From HXMU1420-13 sp965601825 (GTDB lineage: Bacteria > Bacteroidota > Rhodothermia > Balneolales > Balneolaceae): a DNA stretch of 64,000 bases. The notes under the pieces are model-generated. The model made no database searches. It saw nothing but the letters and a program-made list of their open reading frames with translations, and was not told the origin of the DNA. The DNA lies in contig OZ271839.1 of NCBI GenBank assembly GCA_965601825.1, positions 62,001 to 126,000 on the forward strand. The letters run 5' to 3'. How positions within the stretch are numbered: the first letter of the stretch is position 1; each line of letters opens with the position of its first letter. This document shows, piece after piece, positions 31,442 through 40,486 of this stretch. The translations under genes were made by a program, and so were the position numbers.

Positions 31442-31675
31442 TCATGAATCGCTTGTTTTGAAGTGTCTAAAAAGGTCAATGATCAAAACAATTGAAGTGC
31501 CTAACGCAAAGAATCCAAAAATTCCCAAACTGACCTTAGCACTAATTCTTTTGGACTCTAGCGCCATAGGATCCAATGATTCACAGACCCATAATGCAAT
31601 CAACAATGAAATTATCGATAGAAAGAAAGGAAAAACCTTTATAGATCTTGATTTACCTTGTTCTGAAGTAAACAT
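31442..31675 (-). CDS. Small two-helix membrane protein, unknown
   Basis: A 77-residue frame with two clear hydrophobic helices (about residues 13-31 and 47-68). The ATG chosen is preceded by AAGGGG at a workable distance; a longer frame to 31720 would add 15 polar residues. An overlapping plus-strand frame exists but lacks such features. No family is recognised. It lies between the rRNA promoter and the queuosine-precursor transporter gene. Confidence 0.5.
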   Translation of the reverse strand: MFTSEQGKSRSIKVFPFFLSIISLLIALWVCESLDPMALESKRISAKVSLGIFGFFALGTSIVLIIDLFRHFKTSDS

Positions 31676-31775
31676 AAAAATACCCCTTTTATTTTTTACG
31701 CTGGTCTTAATTATGGCCACTAAATCAGTGTAGTCATAAGAGCACTTTTGAGCATTGCTCCTTACAAATTATTTT

Positions 31776-32516
31776 TTATTTGTTTTTCAACGCATCTGGA
31801 TCCTCTTCGAAATCTTTGAAGATCTTAACTCCTAAATACATAAGTGGTGTATCAATTAGAGCGAAAGCAAATTTGAAGAAGTAGGAATTGATGATGAGTA
31901 TAATCAAAGCGCCAATCGTATTTATATCCTCACCCAAATTCCCGGCGATATAAAGGATACTCAGTATAGCAGTAGAATCAACTAATTGACTAACTGTAGT
32001 TGATGCATTATTTCTCAACCACAAATATTTCCCTTTCGTCTTTCGCTTCCAGAAATGGTAAAGTCGGACATCGACACTTTGAGCAACTAAATACGCAAAC
32101 ATACTAGCTAGTACATTCCCTACCATAAATTGATATACACCCTCAAATAAATCCAATCCTCCACTTACGCCAGCCGCATTTGGCAACCAGTGATTCACCG
32201 TCATCAAAAACAGCATGAAAAAATTCATTGCAAAACCAACCCAAACAACAAGCTGGGCTTTTTTGCGACCAAAAAGCTCTGAAATCAAATCAGTTGCTAG
32301 GAATGTAAAAGGATAAGCAATTACACCGGCCGGAACAGCCATTGTATAAACTGAACCATTTCGAACTAACTCTGGAGTAATAGCCTGCATCCAATTTGGC
32401 AAATCCCAGGTGAATATTGTTACAAATTTTGTAGTACCAATAACGTTACCTAATACTAAGGAAGTAAGGAAAACCCCTGTGAGCGTTAAAAATAGAGCGT
32501 CGCGTTTATGGTTCAT
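31776..32516 (-). CDS. Queuosine precursor transporter (YhhQ/QPTR family)
   Basis: A 246-residue inner-membrane protein with about six hydrophobic helices. It shows the family pattern of an N-terminal VLGNVIGTTKF region, FTFLATDLISELFG followed by KKAQ, and a middle VAQSVDVRLYHFWKRKT segment. Members import preQ0 or preQ1 for tRNA queuosine synthesis, in line with the tgt gene in this window. It is transcribed divergently from the TetR-like gene. Confidence 0.9.
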   Translation of the reverse strand: MNHKRDALFLTLTGVFLTSLVLGNVIGTTKFVTIFTWDLPNWMQAITPELVRNGSVYTMAVPAGVIAYPFTFLATDLISELFGRKKAQLVVWVGFAMNFFMLFLMTVNHWLPNAAGVSGGLDLFEGVYQFMVGNVLASMFAYLVAQSVDVRLYHFWKRKTKGKYLWLRNNASTTVSQLVDSTAILSILYIAGNLGEDINTIGALIILIINSYFFKFAFALIDTPLMYLGVKIFKDFEEDPDALKNK

Positions 32517-32630
32517 TTTTTAGTTTTAAACGAGGATACAAATTGAACAGAATGAAACAAAATGTGGTTATTATAAGTCGAACGAACGGTTATAATGCAG
32601 ACTTAGTTTCAATTCAACACTATTCACACT

Positions 32631-33356
32631 ATGGACGCAGAACAGATTAATAAAAAAATTGAGATTACCTGGGCAGCTGTCGAACTATATCAAGACAAAG
32701 GTAAAGTTTCCATCCCAGACCTAGTTAGCAAGACTAAACTTACAGCAACTGAGATTTATCAGGTCTTCCCTAATAAAAAAGCAATCCTGGCTTACTTCTA
32801 TCCGGCATTGGTTATCCAGTATTGGGCCATGATAGATGAAATTGAAGATTTTGAAGATTATGCGATTAGCGAGAAATTCTCAAACTTCGTCTACACGATG
32901 TTCGACTTGATGAGCGAAAAGCAGAATTTTGTTGAAGACACATTTGATAAATATGTTTTTCGTAAAGGAAGTAATTCTGAGTTTTCTGAAGAGATTCAGG
33001 CTCTATTCAAAGAATTTCTAACCACCGATGGTAATATTGCTGTAAGCGCCGGTTTTTTTATGGGCGATTTTTACTACAAAGTTCTGAGCTCACAATATCT
33101 ATTTTTAGTAAAGTATTGGTTAAATGATACTTCCGATAATAAAGAGCGTACACTTGCCCTGGCAGATAAATTGACTTCATTATTTGAAGAGGTGGTATAT
33201 AACAAAGCCATCGACAAAGGATTTGATCTCATCAAATTTATATTTGGTAACAATGATATTGAAAGTTGGTTACCAAAATTAGGTGAATGCAAATCTCAAG
33301 AAGAGAAAGAAGAAAACGATCACACCGAACAAGAGGAAAAGAAAAAGGATGAGTGA
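32631..33356 (+). CDS. TetR-like transcriptional regulator
   Basis: A 241-residue protein with an N-terminal helix-turn-helix of TetR type (about residues 8-55: W-A-A-V-E-L-Y, VSIPDLVSKTKLTATEIYQVFPNKKAIL) and a larger helical region that would be the ligand domain. The last 25 residues are strongly charged (Glu/Lys-rich) and look disordered. The stop overlaps the start of the kinase-like gene by 8 bp (ATGAGTGA), so the two are translationally coupled. The ligand is unknown. Confidence 0.8.
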   Translation: MDAEQINKKIEITWAAVELYQDKGKVSIPDLVSKTKLTATEIYQVFPNKKAILAYFYPALVIQYWAMIDEIEDFEDYAISEKFSNFVYTMFDLMSEKQNFVEDTFDKYVFRKGSNSEFSEEIQALFKEFLTTDGNIAVSAGFFMGDFYYKVLSSQYLFLVKYWLNDTSDNKERTLALADKLTSLFEEVVYNKAIDKGFDLIKFIFGNNDIESWLPKLGECKSQEEKEENDHTEQEEKKKDE

Positions 33357-34683
33357 TTTTCCATCATCAAAATTTGAGAGAAGTAAAATAATTGCCAAGA
33401 CAGGCATTAAAGTTGGCTCTAATTACGCTCAACGTTACTTAAAGAAGAAAGTTCTCGGCAAAAATGAAGATGACAAGGACTTCCATAAGAGCAATGCCAA
33501 CGAAGTATTCAAAGAGTTTACCAAACTCAGAGGTACCGCTTTAAAAATTGCTCAAGGAATGAGCATGGATAATGGTTTTTTGCCTGAAGAGTTTGCTGAT
33601 GTAATGAGTCAGGCTCAGTATTCAGTTCCTCCTATAAATAAAGCGCTGGTACGAACTATTATTAAAAGAGAGTTAGGCGATTATCCGGAAAAGATTTTTG
33701 CCAAGTTTGATGCCCAGGCATTTGCAGCAGCATCAATAGGACAAGTACATAAAGCTGAGTTAAAAGATGGAAGAAAAGTAGCTGTAAAAATTCAGTATCC
33801 GAATGTAAGAGAGACGATTAATTCTGATATGGCCGTTGCAAAGTCTTTGGCCAAAAGAATCATCAAAAAAGGCAGTGATATTGATCCATATTTTAATGAG
33901 ATCAAGAATACACTGGTAGAAGAAACCGACTATATTAACGAAGGTTCTCAAATTGATGAATTCAGAAAGCGTTTTGGGTCCGATAAAATCATCATTCCGG
34001 AATGGATTCAGGAATTTAGTACGGAAAGAGTGCTTACCATGACCTTTATTGAAGGTCGACATATGGGTGATTTCTTGAAGGAAAATCCAACCCAAGAAGA
34101 GAAAAATCATTTTGGTCAACTTATTTGGGACTTCTTCCATGAAGAACTAAGAGTTGGTGGTGCAGTACATGCCGATACACATCCCGGCAACTTTCTTTTT
34201 ACTTATGATGGTAAACTTGGCGTAATTGATTTTGGTTGCGTGAAATTATTCCCGACTGAGTTTTTTAGAAACTATCTAAAATTACTACCAACGCATTTAG
34301 CTGATGACAAAGATGCCATTCGTGATTTATACATAAAATTGGATGTAATTAATCCGAATGCGAAAGAGCAGGAAAGAGAGCTTGAGTATTATCATTTTGC
34401 TCGAAATTACGGCATCATGTTTTCGAAACCATACAGATACGACACTTTCAATTTTGATAATGCTGATTACGATGCTGAAATCCGCCATTTCACAAAGGAA
34501 GCACCGTTATCTAATGAACTGAGAGGATCAAAACACTTCCTTTATACAAGTCGTGTTCATACAGGTTTATATAGTATTTTGATAAAAATGGGAGCTCAAA
34601 TAAATACGCTTTGGGCTAAAGAAGTATTATCTGAATTACTCGATATGGAGTTTGAACAATATAGAGAAGCTGTCGAAGCTTAG
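33349..34683 (+). CDS. ABC1/AarF/UbiB-family atypical kinase
   Basis: A 444-residue protein of the ABC1/UbiB family, linked elsewhere to quinone or lipid metabolism. It has the N-terminal extension with K-I-A-Q near residue 65 (the usual motif is KxGQ), the alanine-rich loop AAASIGQVH near 126, KVAVKIQYP with the conserved lysine, HADTHPGN near 273, and DFG near 294. The preferred ATG overlaps the end of the TetR-like gene; the frame is open 22 codons further upstream without support. It converges on a TlpA-like gene with a 4-bp stop overlap. The coupling suggests the regulator controls this gene. Confidence 0.88.
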   Translation: MSDFPSSKFERSKIIAKTGIKVGSNYAQRYLKKKVLGKNEDDKDFHKSNANEVFKEFTKLRGTALKIAQGMSMDNGFLPEEFADVMSQAQYSVPPINKALVRTIIKRELGDYPEKIFAKFDAQAFAAASIGQVHKAELKDGRKVAVKIQYPNVRETINSDMAVAKSLAKRIIKKGSDIDPYFNEIKNTLVEETDYINEGSQIDEFRKRFGSDKIIIPEWIQEFSTERVLTMTFIEGRHMGDFLKENPTQEEKNHFGQLIWDFFHEELRVGGAVHADTHPGNFLFTYDGKLGVIDFGCVKLFPTEFFRNYLKLLPTHLADDKDAIRDLYIKLDVINPNAKEQERELEYYHFARNYGIMFSKPYRYDTFNFDNADYDAEIRHFTKEAPLSNELRGSKHFLYTSRVHTGLYSILIKMGAQINTLWAKEVLSELLDMEFEQYREAVEA

Positions 34684-35720
34684 TCTTTATATAACTCTGT
34701 CAACTCACTTATTATATCGTCTTTCCTTAAATCAGTAGATATAATAACACCCTCTTTATCAATTAGGAAAGTTTTAGGTATTCCATTGCCAACAGCATAA
34801 AGATTACCTAATTCTCCTCTCCATTTATTCTCACCATTTCCATCGAGAATTTGATACCAATACATCTCATTCTCTTTCAAAAAATCCTCTAACAATTCTT
34901 CATCGTCATCAAGTGAAATTCCAATCATCACAAAATCATCTTTGCTACCGAATTCTTGATAGACCTCTTTTAGATATGGAATCTCGGGAATGCAAGGACC
35001 ACACCAGGTTGCCCAAAATTCCAGAAATACATATTTCCCCTTCAAATCAGAAAGAGATATTTCTTTCCCATTAAGATCTACTGCAGTAAATATTGGAGCA
35101 GGAGAACCCTCTTTCAAGCTTACTAGGTCATATAAATCTCTTTTTGCAGCATCAACTTCTCGTTCATCAATGTTTATTTCTATAATTCTTTCGAATCTGG
35201 AAATTGCTAATTCGGGCTCATCAAAAAACGATAATTCTATCCTAGCCATTTGATAGTTGAGATATGAGATTGTTTCTAAATTGGTAGTGTTTTCATTTTG
35301 TAGATAACGATCGGCAAAATCATAAAAATGCTTTGAATCTAGTTGTCTGTTCTTTAATCCAATGCGATACCAATTCGCTAATACTTGCCAACTACTATTG
35401 TTTGGTGAGACTCTTTCCAAATATGATTCCATCGTTTCAAGAGAATCAGTATTTAACCAAGCTCCAAATGCTTTTTCTAGTGCCTTTATTCCAATTTCTG
35501 TTTCGGGAAACTGATCATACACTCTAGCCATTTTTAATCCTCGATTGATAAAAAGGCTATCAATTGCTTCGGATTCGCCTAAAGCATTTAAGGAATCATA
35601 ACTTACTCTATAGTTATCTTGAATTCTTTTATAAATAGAATCGGCCGATTCAGATTCTTGAGCTATTAGTGTTAAAGGCATTAATAGCCAGAATGCAGTT
35701 ACGAATACCCCGTACTTCAT
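34680..35720 (-). CDS. TlpA-like thioredoxin-fold protein with helical N-terminal domain
   Basis: A 346-residue exported protein. The signal peptide (about residues 1-20, ending LIAQ) is followed by a roughly 180-residue helical, possibly TPR-like, region (DUF4369-like architectures exist but it does not match clearly). The C-terminal TlpA domain has FWATWCGPC near residue 238 and the GIPKTFLID cis-proline segment. It probably acts as a periplasmic thiol reductase. It is a monocistronic unit converging on the ABC1 kinase gene. Confidence 0.87.
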   Translation of the reverse strand: MKYGVFVTAFWLLMPLTLIAQESESADSIYKRIQDNYRVSYDSLNALGESEAIDSLFINRGLKMARVYDQFPETEIGIKALEKAFGAWLNTDSLETMESYLERVSPNNSSWQVLANWYRIGLKNRQLDSKHFYDFADRYLQNENTTNLETISYLNYQMARIELSFFDEPELAISRFERIIEINIDEREVDAAKRDLYDLVSLKEGSPAPIFTAVDLNGKEISLSDLKGKYVFLEFWATWCGPCIPEIPYLKEVYQEFGSKDDFVMIGISLDDDEELLEDFLKENEMYWYQILDGNGENKWRGELGNLYAVGNGIPKTFLIDKEGVIISTDLRKDDIISELTELYKD

Positions 35721-35765
35721 GTCTAATTAGTTAATTGAGGATAACTTATAGAAAGTTATGGGAAT

Positions 35766-35802
35766 AAAAAAAGGCTCGAAGTAATAACAACGAGCCTTTA
35801 TT
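35766..35802 (-). terminator. Rho-independent terminator after hflC
   Basis: On the minus strand AAAGGCTCG pairs with CGAGCCTTT over a 12-base loop, followed by a run of T. It lies about 20 bp beyond the hflC stop and ends the hflK-hflC transcript. Confidence 0.88.
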
Positions 35803-35821
35803 ATTTCATGTAATACTCAGA

Positions 35822-36766
35822 TTAATCAAGCGAGTTCAGGTATTTATAAAACTCACTATCCGTAGATATGATGAGAGATGTTTCTGAATCGATTGTATTT
35901 GTATAAGCTTCCATACTCTTGATGAAACTATACAAATCACGAGCAGATGCATTTCGATTATAAGCCGCATTGTAAATTGCTGCAGCCTCTGCATCAGCGC
36001 GACCACGAATCGTTTCTGCTTCACGGAATGCCTCAGATTGAATTCTTAGGAGTTCGCGATCTTTCTCACCACTAATTCTAGAAGATTCACCCTGACCTTC
36101 AGATCTGAATTTATCAGCGATTCTATTACGCTCTGAAATCATACGCTCATAAACAGTACGACGTACTTCTTCTGCGTAATTGATTCGTTTGAATCTAAAA
36201 TCAAGAATCTCGATTCCAAGATCTTCAGCTCTTTGGTTAGCCAGCTCAACTATTTGATCCTGGATAGAACCACGACCAACAGAAATTGACTGTAATGAAT
36301 CTTGTGCAATATCAGCCAGTAGCTCATCTTGTAAAGCTTCACGATTTGTGCTTCTAATTAATTCAACAAGGTCATGACCAGCAACCGCATTTCTTGTTTC
36401 ACCATCCAAGATATCATCTAAACGTGATTGAGCACCTCGCTCGTTACCTAAACGCTCGAAATACTTTAATGGATCAGTAATTTGCCATCTTGCGTAAGTA
36501 TCTACAAAGATGAATACTTTGTCTTTGGTAGGTACTTGATTTGGATCACCATCCCACTCTAAATATCTCTTTTCGAAATAGTTTGCAGTATGTAGAAATG
36601 GAATTTTCATTTTTAAACCAGGGGTAGTAATTGCATCACCCTGAGGCTCACCAAACTGCGTGATGATTACTTGTTCCTGCTCATTAACAACATAAAAAAT
36701 CTGACCGGCAAGAAGTGCAACAACACCTAAAATAACCAGTAATAATATTCCTTTAACTTCTTTCAT
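35822..36766 (-). CDS. hflC: HflC, membrane protease-regulating SPFH protein
   Basis: A 314-residue protein with one N-terminal membrane anchor (about residues 5-26) and an SPFH/band-7 domain (VVNEQEQVIITQFGEP, PGLKMKIPFLHT), then the long charged helical coiled-coil part (IADKFRSEGQGESSRI) typical of HflC. With HflK it forms a large cage around FtsH and modulates its proteolysis. The gene follows hflK after 15 bp and precedes an intrinsic terminator. Confidence 0.95.
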   Translation of the reverse strand: MKEVKGILLLVILGVVALLAGQIFYVVNEQEQVIITQFGEPQGDAITTPGLKMKIPFLHTANYFEKRYLEWDGDPNQVPTKDKVFIFVDTYARWQITDPLKYFERLGNERGAQSRLDDILDGETRNAVAGHDLVELIRSTNREALQDELLADIAQDSLQSISVGRGSIQDQIVELANQRAEDLGIEILDFRFKRINYAEEVRRTVYERMISERNRIADKFRSEGQGESSRISGEKDRELLRIQSEAFREAETIRGRADAEAAAIYNAAYNRNASARDLYSFIKSMEAYTNTIDSETSLIISTDSEFYKYLNSLD

Positions 36767-36781
36767 TTTCTTATCTCCTGA

Positions 36782-37777
36782 TTAATTATTCCCTGTTGTT
36801 CTTGTTGCGCCATTCATCTGTAATTGAAGCAATGGAATTACAGAATTTCCTTGTTCATCAGTAATGATTTTCTGTCCCATCTGCGGAAGAATTTCTTCCA
36901 TAGTTTCAAGGAAAATACGTCTCTTCGTCACTTCAGGAGCTTTTATATACTCTTCGTATAAATCATTAAAACGAGAAACCTCACCCTGAGCAGTGTTGAC
37001 TCTGCTTAAAGCATAACCCTCTGCTTGCTGGATTGTTTGCTCAGCTTCACCGGCTGCACGAGGAATAACACGGTTATAGTCAGCACGAGCCTGATTGATT
37101 AACGTCTCACGTTGCTGTTCTGCTTCGTTAACACCATTATATGAAGGTTTTACCGGATCCGGTGGGTTTGCATCTTGGAGTACCACTTGGTCTATTTTGA
37201 TGCCCATTTCATATTCATTGGTAATATTCTGTAGAATAATCTCCATCTCAGAAGCTACTTCAGCACGACCTACCGTTAATACTTCATCTACTGTTCGATC
37301 CCCTACAATCTGACGCATAGCTGCTTCAGAAACATCTCGAAGAGTTTCTTCAACATTTCTCACTTTAAATAAGAAATTGTACGGATTATCAATTCGGAAC
37401 TGAATTACCCATTCAACATCGGCGAGGTTCAAGTCGCCAGTTAACATAAGTGATTCATCTTCAAAACCTGCTTTTCTATATGTTGTGTTAACTCCAGCCG
37501 AGGTTGTACGATATCCAAATTCTTGCTTCAATTGTCGCTGAACAGGGACCAATTGAACCTGATCGATAAATGGAATTTTAAAATTTAATCCTGGTCGAGC
37601 TTCAGATACATATTCTCCAAATCGGGTAATTACACCGACCTCTTCGGTTTCAACCGTGAATACAGAGGAGAACGCCGCTGCTACTACCACAAACCCGATA
37701 ATAATCAGCCTAATATTTTTTGTAATCTTCTCAAACTGCGGAGGCAGATTGAGCTCGAAATTTGGTTCTTGAGCCAT
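36782..37777 (-). CDS. hflK: HflK, FtsH-associated SPFH protein
   Basis: A 331-residue protein with a short cytoplasmic N-terminus, one membrane helix (about 23-43), the SPFH domain (VETEEVGVITRFGEYV, PGLNFKIPFID) and the helical region ANPPDPVKPSYNGVNEAEQQRE, a segment highly characteristic of HflK. It partners HflC. It lies 94 bp downstream of the SpoIIE-type phosphatase gene in the same direction, and the gap holds a short tandem repeat. Confidence 0.95.
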   Translation of the reverse strand: MAQEPNFELNLPPQFEKITKNIRLIIIGFVVVAAAFSSVFTVETEEVGVITRFGEYVSEARPGLNFKIPFIDQVQLVPVQRQLKQEFGYRTTSAGVNTTYRKAGFEDESLMLTGDLNLADVEWVIQFRIDNPYNFLFKVRNVEETLRDVSEAAMRQIVGDRTVDEVLTVGRAEVASEMEIILQNITNEYEMGIKIDQVVLQDANPPDPVKPSYNGVNEAEQQRETLINQARADYNRVIPRAAGEAEQTIQQAEGYALSRVNTAQGEVSRFNDLYEEYIKAPEVTKRRIFLETMEEILPQMGQKIITDEQGNSVIPLLQLQMNGATRTTGNN

Positions 37778-37816
37778 ATTTGATTGTTTTAATTGTTGAT
37801 TAGTTATGACTGACCT

Positions 37817-37840
37817 GATCTAGCCAAAGATCAAGCCAAA
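37817..37840. repeat. 12-bp tandem direct repeat upstream of hflK
   Basis: GATCTAGCCAAA is directly followed by GATCAAGCCAAA, identical at 11 of 12 positions, about 40-60 bp before the hflK start. It could be an operator for a protein binding two turns of helix, but no regulator is known. Confidence 0.5.
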
Positions 37841-37871
37841 TAAAACCCTTTGTGCTAAACTGGCAGTGCGG

Positions 37872-40397
37872 TTACACTTTTAAACAAATTACCGTTGTGT
37901 CGTCAGCCAGTTTGAAATTACTATAAGTTTGAACGGTTCGCTTTATTTCTTTTGCGATTTGCTGCGCTGTTAATATTTCGGTATCAATTTGTTCAAGCAA
38001 TCTTGGTACTTCATCAAATCCAAAGCGTTCACCTTGTTCGTTTTCTGCTTCAGGAAGCCCATCTGAATAAAGCAGAAATATATCGCCCTTTTTAAGTTTA
38101 AAACTATGTGCCCCATATTGTACATCCGGTTTAAACCCCAAAGGGAGTTTAGGGTCCGGTGTTTGGATGAAATCTGCAGCACCATTTCTTTTTAAAATAG
38201 GTTTACAGTGCCCGGCATTCGCTACAATCATCTGTTTTTCGTTGATATCATAGCGAGCAATGGCACAGGTGATAAATGTCCGTTTGTCGGTTCGATTATA
38301 AATAGGTTCTGCCACATCCGTCAAAATTGCATCAGGCATTTCATTCTTCATCTTGGCAAGAAGTAAGCCGCTAGTAAAAACAGCCGGCATTGCTGCCCGC
38401 ATTGCCTTACCAGAAACATCAACAACCGTCATGGTAAGTGCCGTTGCCTCACCATTCGAATCGTGAGACAATACATAGTCAAAATAATCCCCGCCTACTT
38501 CAAATGATGGTAAGAAAAATCCGTAAACATCCAGCCCATTGGCAACAGGAGGATGAATCGGCATCAATTGATATTGGCTATCACGAGCGATTTCAATTTC
38601 TTTTTCAAATCGCATTTGTTGTGCCAGGCGAGCCTGATATTCAGGAATATAGTTGCCGACTTCGGATACAGATATTCCATATTTAAATGCTACAATTGCG
38701 AAAAATAGTACAGCCAGATGAAATCCACCTTGAATCCAACTTACAAGTGCTAAATCGATACTTGGTGAATTAAGGTAAGGTAAGACTAGAATGACAGTTA
38801 CAAAAACCCACCAGGCTGTATTAGAAGTGATGATCCCAAATTGTTGATAGGTAAATACGATAATCGCTCCTAATACCAGATATATAATGAAATCATCGAA
38901 AAAAGAACCAGGAGTTCCTACTAATCGACCCAAAACTGTTAAGAAAATGGAAGAAAAGAAGATGGCAAAAGCAAGCACGCCCCAATTTTGCTTGATCCAG
39001 TGCTTACAGAATCCATATACAAAACCAACTTGAGCAAACCCTATCAACCAGGTAGTTGACCAGGCTGACATATTAATGGTCAATAACCTTGCCTGAATCG
39101 ATGGTTCAGTAACTCCAAATTGGCTATCAGCCTGAACAAAGAATGTATTTTGAAAGAAAAGCATAACTGCAAACGCACCAAGCAAAATACCACCCACTGC
39201 AAATCCATTTATTAGTGCCAATCCATTTTCCCTGACGAAGAATCTTTTCTGCCAAAGAGTATCGACCAGTTCTAGCTGCCCATTGCGCTGCGATCTTGCA
39301 AAAGCCTCCCAGCTTATATAAGCCATTGCACCATAGAAACCAACCAAAATACTGGTAAGCAGATTATTCAAAATTATTTGTACGGTAGCTGCACCACCAA
39401 TAAAGTCACCATATACGCTCCAGTAGAAAATCGTTCTCCACCCTAGATAGCCGAGCGTAAGAACGGTTGCAATAATCATTGCACGACGCCATTCAACTTT
39501 TCCATGAAAAATGTTTCTGATACCAACCGTGAAAACCAATAACGAAAGTAGGATAACGCAACCAATAAAGATGTATGCAAATAAATCGAAATCAATTTCT
39601 GTAGCAAATGTTAAATCATCCGGTTCTATCTCATACTTTGCCGAAAACGATGCTAATTCATACCCAAATTGTGTAATCTCTTCACCATTAATTGTTATCT
39701 CCCGAACTTTCTTTCTAACTGAAAGAGTTAAAAACTCAGGTCCGGCAATATCGCTGTTCTTTGTCCATGTAACAGTAAACTCAGGAGCTCCGGCAGATTC
39801 ATCTCCAGAGTTTTCTGTGAGAAGAGTTTCAGATTCTACTTCACTATCTAAAGGGGCTATTAATGAATTAGTGGTATAATCGGATAGTGAATAGCCGAAT
39901 ACATCACCAGCAATCTTCTCACTTACAAATTCCGCTGATTCTCCCTGAATAAAGGTTGGATTTGGTCGCCCTTCCCAATGATCAAACCTAATAATATTTC
40001 CCTCATTGGATGTTCGAAACCGAACGTGCCCCATCGTATTATATGCTCCACTAGGAGTAATAACCATAGCATTCATAGAATTCTTAGCACCTATAATGCT
40101 AACCCAACTTTGAATGTGCCCATTATTTTTATTGAGTTCTGATGGGGTTAAATCAGCATTTACTGAATCTTTGAGTTTACTTAGATATTGGCTGTGCTGC
40201 TGATAAATAGTTGCAACCCCAAGTGTATCCGTTGAAAAACCTAATTGCTGAGCAATTAATGCCAGATCGTCTTTTAGCGATGTTGCATCCTGTTGAATGG
40301 CACCTTTCGCATTCATATCGATTTGAGGGCGTAGCAGAATAAAAATCACCACCCCTAAACAACCAACCGCAATTAAAATTTTTGTGAGTTTCTGCAT
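37872..40397 (-). CDS. Membrane-bound SpoIIE-type PP2C serine phosphatase
   Basis: An 841-residue protein. An N-terminal helix (about 6-24) and an extracytoplasmic domain to about 265 are followed by a bundle of about 8-10 hydrophobic helices (270-580). The C-terminal SpoIIE/RsbU-type PP2C domain has the metal-binding motifs FEVGGDYFDYV near 634, VVDVSGKAMRAAM near 660, a YSDGLPEA segment near 776, and ADDTTVICL at the end. Such proteins usually reverse phosphorylation of anti-sigma-antagonists; none is visible nearby. It is 89 bp after the histidine kinase, suggesting a shared signalling unit. Confidence 0.9.
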   Translation of the reverse strand: MQKLTKILIAVGCLGVVIFILLRPQIDMNAKGAIQQDATSLKDDLALIAQQLGFSTDTLGVATIYQQHSQYLSKLKDSVNADLTPSELNKNNGHIQSWVSIIGAKNSMNAMVITPSGAYNTMGHVRFRTSNEGNIIRFDHWEGRPNPTFIQGESAEFVSEKIAGDVFGYSLSDYTTNSLIAPLDSEVESETLLTENSGDESAGAPEFTVTWTKNSDIAGPEFLTLSVRKKVREITINGEEITQFGYELASFSAKYEIEPDDLTFATEIDFDLFAYIFIGCVILLSLLVFTVGIRNIFHGKVEWRRAMIIATVLTLGYLGWRTIFYWSVYGDFIGGAATVQIILNNLLTSILVGFYGAMAYISWEAFARSQRNGQLELVDTLWQKRFFVRENGLALINGFAVGGILLGAFAVMLFFQNTFFVQADSQFGVTEPSIQARLLTINMSAWSTTWLIGFAQVGFVYGFCKHWIKQNWGVLAFAIFFSSIFLTVLGRLVGTPGSFFDDFIIYLVLGAIIVFTYQQFGIITSNTAWWVFVTVILVLPYLNSPSIDLALVSWIQGGFHLAVLFFAIVAFKYGISVSEVGNYIPEYQARLAQQMRFEKEIEIARDSQYQLMPIHPPVANGLDVYGFFLPSFEVGGDYFDYVLSHDSNGEATALTMTVVDVSGKAMRAAMPAVFTSGLLLAKMKNEMPDAILTDVAEPIYNRTDKRTFITCAIARYDINEKQMIVANAGHCKPILKRNGAADFIQTPDPKLPLGFKPDVQYGAHSFKLKKGDIFLLYSDGLPEAENEQGERFGFDEVPRLLEQIDTEILTAQQIAKEIKRTVQTYSNFKLADDTTVICLKV

Positions 40398-40486
40398 TTA
40401 ATAAGTGCCCAAATTTCCTCTGAAATACTCACTCAACTACGACAAAACCAAATTTTAGTTGCCAAAAAATGTTACAGCAATACTCT

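Noticed and set aside
31458..31733. A 91-codon plus-strand frame opposite the small membrane protein
   Set aside because: It lacks a ribosome-binding site and has no coherent features, while the opposite frame shows two membrane helices and a Shine-Dalgarno-like AAGGGG.
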